Notes under the pieces: model-generated
Told to the model about the DNA's origin: nothing
The model's input: only the letters and a program-made list of their open reading frames with translations
The model's database searches: none
Shown: in pieces, positions 24,699 to 31,863 of the stretch
How positions within the stretch are numbered: position 1 is the stretch's first letter
How the letters are laid out: every line of letters starts with the position of its first letter
Source: JANLUX01 sp031366005
Lineage (GTDB): Bacteria; Bacteroidota; Bacteroidia; AKYH767-A; OLB10
DNA: 64,000 nucleotides
Direction of reading: 5' to 3'
NCBI GenBank assembly: GCA_031366005.1
Contig: JANLZB010000006.1
Span: forward strand, 1-64,000
Translations under genes and position numbers: made by a program

Positions 24699-24741
24699 AT
24701 CAGTGAATCATGTAACATATTATTAAAGTTATGTAACAATT
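24699..24741 (+). promoter_or_regulatory. 43-bp AraC-type operator upstream of the cupin
   Basis: ATCAGTGAATCATGTAAC then ATGTAAC; the boxes start at 24710 and 24731, again 21 bp apart. One transition separates the first 18 bases from the other two copies. Confidence 0.8.
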
Positions 24742-24757
24742 CTTACTGAAAGCATCT

Positions 24758-24765
24758 CACCTTTG
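24758..24765 (+). promoter_or_regulatory. Putative -7 box CACCTTTG of the cupin gene
   Basis: Lies 27 bp after the proximal ATGTAAC box starts, as at the histidine kinase promoter, and is followed by the same GTGCAG hexamer. Predicted leader about 34 nt. Confidence 0.5.
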
Positions 24766-24802
24766 TGCAGTAACAATTCAGTTACAACAAATAATATAAA
24801 AT

Positions 24803-25144
24803 ATGGATAGTGCTGAATTGGAAAAATCAAAAATTCATATTGTTGTTGAAATCATTGAATATGTACCAAACGCTGTGCTTACTAAAACAATCATAAAAAA
24901 AACTACAGGAAATATCACTGTTTCCTCTTTTGATGCAGGAGAGGAATTAGCAGAGAAGACTTCTCCGTTTGATACTTTTATTCAAATCATTGATGGTACT
25001 GCTGAGCTGACTATCAGAGATAAAAAATATCAGCTTAAATTAGGAGAAGGAATAATTATTCCTGCACATGCAAAGCATTGCTTTAATGCAAATGAGCAAT
25101 TTAAAATGATTGCTACTATTATAAAGAGTGGGTATGAGGATTAA
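24803..25144 (+). CDS. Small cupin-domain protein
   Basis: 113 residues with one cupin barrel: SFDAGEELAEKTSPFDTFIQIIDGTAEL, KLGEGIIIPAHAKHCF, then MIATIIKSGYED. The usual G-X5-HXH metal motif of cupin motif 1 is absent (the His positions are replaced around SPFDTF), and only H93/H96 of motif 2 remain, so a metal-dependent enzyme is unlikely. It may be a ligand-binding sensor or effector. It shares its operator with the kinase and desaturase upstream. Confidence 0.87.
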   Translation: MDSAELEKSKIHIVVEIIEYVPNAVLTKTIIKKTTGNITVSSFDAGEELAEKTSPFDTFIQIIDGTAELTIRDKKYQLKLGEGIIIPAHAKHCFNANEQFKMIATIIKSGYED

Positions 25145-25195
25145 TTCCTGTAATATAAAATACTCATAGACGGATTTTTAACCCTGCTGTTTTTA

Positions 25196-27394
25196 TTATC
25201 TGATTGCAACCATCTCACGGTATTTTGGAAGGGGCCAGTTTTCATTGTCAACAATCAATTCTAATTTGTCAACATGATAACGGATTATATCAAAATAAGA
25301 TTTTACTTTATCAGAATAAGCTACCGCTCGTGCTCTGACATTTTCGATTGAGTTTGCTTTCTTACGTGCTTCAACCATTTCATCAACATTCTTTTTTATC
25401 ACTGTAATATGCGTTGATATTTCACGGATCATATCAATCTGCGTTGCACTCACTTCTTTGCCTAAGCCAATGTCTTTTATTCCTTCAACATTTTGCACTA
25501 ATAAATTCTGGTATTTGATAGCTGAAGGTAAAATATGATTTACCGCAAGGTTTGCCATCACACGTGATTCAATCTGAATTTTCTTGATATAAGTTTCCAA
25601 CATGATTTCATGTCGCGCTTCCAGTTCGCGATGCGTGAAAATATTATTGCGCTCAAATAAATCAATTGATTTCTTTGTTACAAATGCATCAAGAGCTGGT
25701 GGTGTAGTGGTTATGTTGTTTAAACCAAGCTTTTTTGCAGCAATCTTCCATTCTTCACTGTAACCATTTCCTTCGAAGCGGATGGCTTTTGAATCCACAA
25801 TATAATTACGTAACACTTTAAGAATGGCCTCATCCTTTTTCATGTTTTTCTTTGAAAGCGTTTCCACTTCCTCATAAAATTTACGAAGCTGGTCAGCAAC
25901 GATGGTATTTAAAACTGTCATGGCATGAGCGCAGTTTGCAGAAGAACCCACAGCACGAAACTCAAATTTATTTCCTGTAAATGCGAAAGGTGAAGTACGG
26001 TTGCGATCTGTATTATCTAAAAGTATTTCAGGAATTTTTCCAATGTTTAATTTCAATGCTGTCTTTTCTTCAGGTGTCATTTTTTTGTCTTTCATACTTT
26101 TCTCAAGATCATCCAGCACTTTTGATAATTGACCTCCGAGGAAGATTGACATTATTGCAGGTGGTGCTTCATTGGCGCCAAGCCGGTGATCATTACTTGC
26201 AGTAGCAATACTTGCACGTAATAAATCAGCATGTTCATAAACCGCTTTAATTGTATTTATAAAAAAAGTAAGAAACCATAAGTTAGTTTTAGGTGAGTTA
26301 CCCGGTGATAATAAATTTTTACCTGTGTTAGTACTCATGCTCCAGTTATTGTGCTTGCCCGAACCATTAATACCTGCATACGGTTTCTCATGAAGCAAAA
26401 CTTTGAAATGATGTCTGCGTGCAACTTTATCCATCACATCCATCAGCAATTGATTGTGATCAACTGCAAGATTGATGTCCTCAAAAACAGGAGCACACTC
26501 AAATTGCGATGGCGCAACTTCATTGTGACGCGTTTTTAATGGAATGCCTAATTTAAATGCTTCACTCTCGAAATCAACCATGAAAGAATGTACACGCAAT
26601 GGGATAGAACCAAAGTAATGATCTTCCAATTGCTGACCTTTTGCCGGTGTTGCACCAAATAAAGTTCTGCCAGTCATTTCAAGATCAGGACGGGCATTGT
26701 ATAAATCAATATCCACTAAAAAATATTCCTGTTCGATACCAAGTGTTGAAAATACATGCGTAACACTTTTATCAAAATACTGACATACCGGAACTGCGGC
26801 CTGGTTTAAAGCGTGTAATGCTTTTAATAACGGAGCTTTAAAATCCAATGTCTCACCGGTATAAGAAACAAAAATGGTTGGAATGCAAAGCGTTTTTCCG
26901 GATGGATTTTCCATGATGAATGCAGGAGAACTTGGATCCCATGCAGTGTATCCACGTGCTTCGAAAGTGTTGCGAATGCCACCACTCGGAAAACTGGATG
27001 CATCGGGTTCCTGTTGCACCAAAGCAGAACTTGAAAATGCTTCTAATGCTCTGCGGTCATCACCCAGTTCAAAAAACGAATCATGCTTTTCCGCAGTAGA
27101 ACCCGTTAGCGGCTGAAACCAATGTGTGTAATGAGTAGCGCCCATTCCTATTGCCCAACTTTTCATGGCTTCAGCTACCAGTTCTGCAACTTTGCGATCA
27201 ATCTTCTGACCGGTTTCAGTTGCTTCAATCACTTGTTTATAAACTTCTTTAGATAAGAATTTATGCATTTTCTCTTTGTCGAAAACATAAACTCCGAAGT
27301 AGTCAGAAATTTTTCCTGCATATCCATTTATTCCTGCAACTACAGGTGGACGGTTGGAACTGCTATCAAGTGCTTTAAAACGTAATTGAGACAT
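25196..27394 (-). CDS. glnN: Type III glutamine synthetase
   Basis: 732 residues, matching the long GSIII family common in Bacteroidota and cyanobacteria. Diagnostic parts: N-terminal SSNRPPVVAGINGYAG, GMGATHYTHWFQPLTG, the FEVAPSQFE-like HNEVAPSQFECAP, the glutamate/ATP region HEKPYAGINGSGKHNNWS and the C-terminal GSIII-specific helical region. It condenses ammonia with glutamate using ATP, the main ammonium assimilation step. Own promoter (27437-27444). No GlnB or amtB nearby. Confidence 0.97.
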   Translation of the reverse strand: MSQLRFKALDSSSNRPPVVAGINGYAGKISDYFGVYVFDKEKMHKFLSKEVYKQVIEATETGQKIDRKVAELVAEAMKSWAIGMGATHYTHWFQPLTGSTAEKHDSFFELGDDRRALEAFSSSALVQQEPDASSFPSGGIRNTFEARGYTAWDPSSPAFIMENPSGKTLCIPTIFVSYTGETLDFKAPLLKALHALNQAAVPVCQYFDKSVTHVFSTLGIEQEYFLVDIDLYNARPDLEMTGRTLFGATPAKGQQLEDHYFGSIPLRVHSFMVDFESEAFKLGIPLKTRHNEVAPSQFECAPVFEDINLAVDHNQLLMDVMDKVARRHHFKVLLHEKPYAGINGSGKHNNWSMSTNTGKNLLSPGNSPKTNLWFLTFFINTIKAVYEHADLLRASIATASNDHRLGANEAPPAIMSIFLGGQLSKVLDDLEKSMKDKKMTPEEKTALKLNIGKIPEILLDNTDRNRTSPFAFTGNKFEFRAVGSSANCAHAMTVLNTIVADQLRKFYEEVETLSKKNMKKDEAILKVLRNYIVDSKAIRFEGNGYSEEWKIAAKKLGLNNITTTPPALDAFVTKKSIDLFERNNIFTHRELEARHEIMLETYIKKIQIESRVMANLAVNHILPSAIKYQNLLVQNVEGIKDIGLGKEVSATQIDMIREISTHITVIKKNVDEMVEARKKANSIENVRARAVAYSDKVKSYFDIIRYHVDKLELIVDNENWPLPKYREMVAIR

Positions 27395-27436
27395 AGTTGT
27401 GTTTTATAAAATTTAAGTAATTTTTTCTAACGCTTG

Positions 27437-27444
27437 CAAATGTA
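27437..27444 (-). promoter_or_regulatory. Putative -7 box TACATTTG for glnN
   Basis: Exact TAnnTTTG match on the minus strand with a TTG about 24 bp farther upstream as possible -33 element. Predicted leader about 39 nt. Confidence 0.55.
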
Positions 27445-27715
27445 TATGGATTTTGGGTGGTTTGTCAAGAAAAAGATGATTTATTTTGAACAGGGGTCAT
27501 TATTTTGGGTATAACAAGCGCAAAAAACAGTATTTTTCAAATCACACCCCCCTAATTTATGATCATTATCTTAAAAAAAGTAGTTTTTTATAGTTAATGA
27601 GGAGTTGATGTTCAATTGCAAGAGAAAATATTACGAGCAACGGATAAAATCGTATCAATCACTAAGGAGTTATTTGAATTGCTAGTCTTAAATTACCAAG
27701 TAGAAAACAGAAAAT
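27445..27715. other. Intergenic region, no gene seen
   Basis: Between glnN and kup, both leftward. Apart from the possible -33 part of the glnN promoter I see no coding frame, clear hairpin or repeat. The 3' side should hold whatever terminates kup, but no obvious stem-loop was found. Confidence 0.5.
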
Positions 27716-29656
27716 TTATTTTATCCGTTTCAGCTTTAAGCCGGCTATTGGTTTTACTACGAGTGGTACTTTTTCAACGGTAACTGAACTGGTGTCTAAT
27801 CCAAATGCACGTTCTTCAGGTAATGAAAGTTTCTTTATGAAAAAATAAATGTCCATAATTATCTTATCAACAAAAGGAAGATCATTATCAAGACTTAAAA
27901 ATTTTTCCATCACCACAAAACGAAAATCACCAGGCATGTTACGCTTATGGAGCGATTGATAGCGACTGGTAATATCCACCTCATTATTTTCTACCATGTC
28001 AGTAACCACTTGCCTGAACATTAAATTAACACGCGGATCAATACGGAAACCAATTCTAAAATCTATTCTTATCACTGTGCCGTGCATTAACTCTGTTACT
28101 TTATATTCCTGCGTGTAAGGTTCATCCAGCACATCTACATGCACGAACCAATACAAATCAGCCCGCTTAGGCAAACGATGTAAAACTGAATACATCACTT
28201 TCTCTTCTATCTCTGCAAAATTATTGGCACTGGTTAAAAAGACAAGATGAGTGGAGTATTTGGGAATTGATTTATCTGCACTTAATTCTTTCAGTAATGG
28301 TAAGTAGTCTTTTATCTGAACAAATTCTACTAACCTGTTTCTGATTTTGCGCGATTTATAAAGAATCCACATAAAGCTGGTGAGTAAAAAACCTAATGAT
28401 AATGTAACCCATCCTCCATGCATAAACTTGCTCAGGTTGGCTACAAGAAATGAAAACTCAATGGTTAAGTAAACCATAAAAACTAAAATGATGAAAGCGA
28501 CCGGGTAACGTTTCAAATAAAGATAATAGGAAAGTAATGTAGTAGTCATTAACATAGTAAGAATAATGGCTAAGCCATAAGCAGCTTCCATACCTGTTGA
28601 TTCACGAAAAAACAAAGTAATTCCAACGCATCCTGCAAAAAGCCACCAGTTAACTGATGGAATGTATAATTGTCCACGTACATCGGTTGGATAGATCACT
28701 CTCACCTTGGGCCAGAAGTTTAAACGAATGGCTTCATTAATCAAGGTGAATGATCCGCTGATTAATGCCTGGCTCGCTATGATGGCAGCAGCCGTAGCAA
28801 TGAAAATACCAATGGGAAGAAACCACTCAGGCATGAGCGAAAAAAAAGGATTTACATTATTTAAAACCTGGTTATTATTTTGCAGCAACCATGAACCCTG
28901 TCCAAAATAATTTAATATCAAACAGGTTTTTACAAATATCCATGTTATACGTATGTTGTCTTTTCCGCAGTGACCGAGATCACTGTAAAGTGCTTCTGCC
29001 CCTGTGGTGCATAAAAACACTGCTCCTAAAAGCCAGAATCCACCTGGATAATTAATGAGCATATTAAAAGCGTATAATGGATTAACTGCAAGCAACACAT
29101 GAGGATTATGTAACAAACCTTTTAAACCAAGAACGCCTAACATCGAAAACCAGATTACCATAACAGGCCCGAAAAATTTGCCTACGAAGGAAGTGCCGAA
29201 ACGTTGAATTATAAAGATGGCTGCAAGAATTGCGATTACAATTGGTAGAGTGGAAATGCCCGGATTAATAACTCTTAATCCTTCGATTGCTGAAGCAACA
29301 GAAATAGGCGGTGTAATAATTCCGTCAGCAAGCAAGGTGCTGCCACCGATGATAGCCGGAAAAACCAACCACTTGCGTTTTGTTCTTCGCACCAAAGCGT
29401 AAAGTGAAAAAATTCCGCCTTCACCTTTATTGTCAGCACGTAAGGTGAGTACCACATATTTAAGAGTGGTTTGCAATGTTAAGGTCCAGAAGATGCAGGA
29501 GATACCACCTAAAACCAAAGTTTCGTTTATTGGCGAGCTGCCAATAATGGCTTTCATTACATAAAGCGGTGAAGTGCCAATGTCACCATAGATAATACCG
29601 AGTGTTATTACAAGACCTGCAGCAGTTATGCGTTGCAGAGATAAGGGCTTTTGCAC
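27716..29656 (-). CDS. kup: KUP-family potassium uptake protein
   Basis: 646 residues. The opening GLVITLGIIYGDIGTSPLYVMKAI is the KUP signature, followed by about 12 membrane segments (to about residue 430) and a soluble C-terminal domain. Motifs GEGGIFSLYALVRR and ALYSDLGHCGKDNIR are conserved in KUP transporters. It imports K+ with protons across the inner membrane. Single gene with no regulatory partner. The start ATG is followed by a basic N-terminus MQKPLSLQR. Confidence 0.96.
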   Translation of the reverse strand: MQKPLSLQRITAAGLVITLGIIYGDIGTSPLYVMKAIIGSSPINETLVLGGISCIFWTLTLQTTLKYVVLTLRADNKGEGGIFSLYALVRRTKRKWLVFPAIIGGSTLLADGIITPPISVASAIEGLRVINPGISTLPIVIAILAAIFIIQRFGTSFVGKFFGPVMVIWFSMLGVLGLKGLLHNPHVLLAVNPLYAFNMLINYPGGFWLLGAVFLCTTGAEALYSDLGHCGKDNIRITWIFVKTCLILNYFGQGSWLLQNNNQVLNNVNPFFSLMPEWFLPIGIFIATAAAIIASQALISGSFTLINEAIRLNFWPKVRVIYPTDVRGQLYIPSVNWWLFAGCVGITLFFRESTGMEAAYGLAIILTMLMTTTLLSYYLYLKRYPVAFIILVFMVYLTIEFSFLVANLSKFMHGGWVTLSLGFLLTSFMWILYKSRKIRNRLVEFVQIKDYLPLLKELSADKSIPKYSTHLVFLTSANNFAEIEEKVMYSVLHRLPKRADLYWFVHVDVLDEPYTQEYKVTELMHGTVIRIDFRIGFRIDPRVNLMFRQVVTDMVENNEVDITSRYQSLHKRNMPGDFRFVVMEKFLSLDNDLPFVDKIIMDIYFFIKKLSLPEERAFGLDTSSVTVEKVPLVVKPIAGLKLKRIK

Positions 29657-29772
29657 AGAAAATAATTTGGCGACGCAAATGTAGAACTACCTGATAGATT
29701 TAGTGAATTTATCTGTAAAGATTATTTCACTGAATTATTTTTAATAATTACTTAAGGGAACAAAGTAAAAAA

Positions 29773-30525
29773 TTATCCATTAGCTTTTACTGCTTTCATA
29801 ATCTTGGTGGCAAAAACAAAATCATTCACCTCTTTATTATCAGTGTCTCTCAATTCCTCGTAGCTGCCTTCCCAAAATTTTTTTCCTTTATAGATAAACA
29901 CAATGTGATCTCCCATTTCAATCACTGAATTCATGTCATGTGTATTGATGATGGTGGTCATGTTATACTCTTCAGTTAATTCTTTAATGAGATTATCAAT
30001 CACAATAGAAGTTTGTGGATCAAGTCCGGAATTGGGCTCATCGCAAAAAAGATATTGAGGATTCATGGCAATAGCACGGGCAATGGCTACACGCTTTTTC
30101 ATACCACCACTTATCTCGCTTGGATAAAGCTTGTTTACATTAACAAGATTAACACGTTGCAAACAAAAATTAACACGATCCAGTTTCTCTTTATAAGTTT
30201 GGGTAGTAAACATGTTTAAAGGAAACATCACATTTTTTTCTACTGAAAGAGAATCGAACAATGCACCTCCCTGAAATACCATTCCTATCTCCTGCCGGAT
30301 AGGTTTGCGTTCTTTAAAATCCATCTCACTAAAATTACGACCGTCAAAATAAACTGCGCCTTTATCCACTTCGAACAAGCCAACAACACATTTCATAAGT
30401 ACCGTTTTACCTGAACCGCTTGCGCCAATGATCAGGTTCGTTTTGCCTTTTTCAAAAACGCAGGATATATTATCTAACACCAGTTTTCCCTTAAACCCTT
30501 TTGAAATATTTTTTACTTCAATCAT
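29773..30525 (-). CDS. ABC transporter ATP-binding protein, MlaF-like
   Basis: 250 residues. Walker A GASGSGKT (about 34-41), signature SGGMKKR and Walker B YLFCDEPNSGLDPQTS are those of the MlaF/Mce group; the GGMKKR variant is typical. With the permease upstream, whose stop overlaps its start as ATGA, it should power phospholipid transport between outer and inner membranes. No MlaD (MCE) gene follows; the next gene is kup. Confidence 0.93.
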   Translation of the reverse strand: MIEVKNISKGFKGKLVLDNISCVFEKGKTNLIIGASGSGKTVLMKCVVGLFEVDKGAVYFDGRNFSEMDFKERKPIRQEIGMVFQGGALFDSLSVEKNVMFPLNMFTTQTYKEKLDRVNFCLQRVNLVNVNKLYPSEISGGMKKRVAIARAIAMNPQYLFCDEPNSGLDPQTSIVIDNLIKELTEEYNMTTIINTHDMNSVIEMGDHIVFIYKGKKFWEGSYEELRDTDNKEVNDFVFATKIMKAVKANG

Positions 30526-31268
30526 ACAAGAATAAGTTGAGTGAGGATATAATCGAAAATAAGGATGACCACGCTGCTGTAAACAACTGCCTTAGTACTG
30601 CTTTGACCCACTTCCAGAGCACCACCTTCGGTATAATATCCATGATAAGAAGAAACACTGGTAACGATAAATGCAAACACCACTGTTTTAATCATAGCAA
30701 AAGTGATATTGAAGGGAACAAACTGATCCTGTACTCCTTTAATAAAATCTGCAGAAGGCACCACACCTGATAAGGCACCTGCAGCCCAGCCACCAACGAT
30801 GCCCATGAACATGCTGAGCAGAACCACAAAAGGAAGAACAATAATTGCTGCTACTATTTTTGGCAATGTCAAATAACCTGATGAATTAATTCCCATAATT
30901 TCAAGTGCATCTATCTGCTCAGTAACCCGCATAGTTCCAATTTCTGATGCAATGCTTGAACCCACCTTGCCTGCAAGCACCAATAAGATAATGGTAGGAG
31001 AGAATTCAAGAATGATAGAATCTCTTGCAACAATTCCTACTGCATACAATGGAACCAGTGGATTAACTAAGTTATAAGCACTTTGAATGGTGATAATAGC
31101 GCCCATAAAAATGGAAGTGATGGCTACAATTCCCATCGCACCGATGCCAATGGAAACCAGCTCGAGCATTACTTGACGGTAATACACAACAAGTTTTTCG
31201 GGTTTGATGAGCAACCCTTTCATAAAAATCCAGTAACGTCCTACTTCGAACCAAAGAACCTTAAACAT
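30522..31268 (-). CDS. MlaE-family ABC permease
   Basis: 248 residues with five to six hydrophobic segments. GKVGSSIASEIGTMRVTEQIDALEIMG is the conserved MlaE cytoplasmic motif. It forms the membrane part of an Mla/Mce-type lipid transporter with the ATPase downstream (4-bp overlap). The N-terminal amphipathic helix before TM1 (VLWFEVGRYWIFMKGL) is also typical. Confidence 0.93.
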   Translation of the reverse strand: MFKVLWFEVGRYWIFMKGLLIKPEKLVVYYRQVMLELVSIGIGAMGIVAITSIFMGAIITIQSAYNLVNPLVPLYAVGIVARDSIILEFSPTIILLVLAGKVGSSIASEIGTMRVTEQIDALEIMGINSSGYLTLPKIVAAIIVLPFVVLLSMFMGIVGGWAAGALSGVVPSADFIKGVQDQFVPFNITFAMIKTVVFAFIVTSVSSYHGYYTEGGALEVGQSSTKAVVYSSVVILIFDYILTQLILV

Positions 31269-31357
31269 AACGGGTTAAAAATAGTAAAGAAGTAGAGAGT
31301 GGTTTTAAAGCAGTTAAGGTTTTTAAACCTAATACGTTTATTCCGCAATGACTTAGT

Positions 31358-31365
31358 TATTTTTG
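31358..31365 (+). promoter_or_regulatory. Putative -7 box TATTTTTG for the small lipoprotein gene
   Basis: Exact TAnnTTTG match 15 nt upstream of the ATG at 31381. Confidence 0.5.
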
Positions 31366-31380
31366 CGTTCGTTGTAGGTC

Positions 31381-31518
31381 ATGAAATCATTTATCAAAAA
31401 ACATTTTCCATTTATTTTAGTATCAATGGTTTTGCTTTTGCAAGGATGCGGTATTTTTAAAAAGAAATGCGACTGTCCTCATTTCAGTACTACCACCATT
31501 CATCATCCTAAAGTTTAA
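31381..31518 (+). CDS. Small lipoprotein, 45 aa
   Basis: A short frame starting at ATG 31381 encodes a lipoprotein signal: basic start MKSFIKKH, hydrophobic core ILVSMVLLL and lipobox LQGC (Cys23). It is followed by a Lys/Cys-rich CDCPH segment and HHPKV at the end. The mature part would be only 23 residues with two further Cys and three His. A good promoter sits just upstream. It lies divergent to mlaE and ahead of feoAB; a link with iron is only a suggestion. Confidence 0.7.
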   Translation: MKSFIKKHFPFILVSMVLLLQGCGIFKKKCDCPHFSTTTIHHPKV

Positions 31519-31626
31519 AAAATCAGAAATCTGTTTTTGTCATTGGTAATTAGTGTTTTAAAAACTTAGTTATCCTGATTAACCCAATTACCTATCTTTA
31601 CACTCTCAAATCCCCCATTTTTCACA

Positions 31627-31863
31627 ATGGTAAATACAGTAACAAAACTTTCGGGCATTTCTAAAGGAAAAAGTTGCATCATTGAATCTTATACTGATGA
31701 TGTGATGAAACAAAAGTTGCTTGAGATGGGTTGTCTTCCAGGTGAAATAATTACAGTTTCACGGTTTGCACCATTTGGTTGTCCTATGGCAATAGTGGTG
31801 GGTGGTGCCACATTGAGCCTTAGAATGGAAGAGGCAGATACAATACTTGTTACACCTGTTTGA
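31627..31863 (+). CDS. feoA: FeoA, SH3-like accessory protein of ferrous iron transport
   Basis: 78 residues covering one FeoA domain: KLSGISKGKSCIIESY, then KLLEMGCLPGEIITVSRFAPFGCPMAIVVGG and RMEEADTILV. It binds and modulates FeoB at the inner membrane. Its TGA overlaps the FeoB start. A weak -7 box TATCTTTA lies at 31593-31600. Confidence 0.93.
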   Translation: MVNTVTKLSGISKGKSCIIESYTDDVMKQKLLEMGCLPGEIITVSRFAPFGCPMAIVVGGATLSLRMEEADTILVTPV

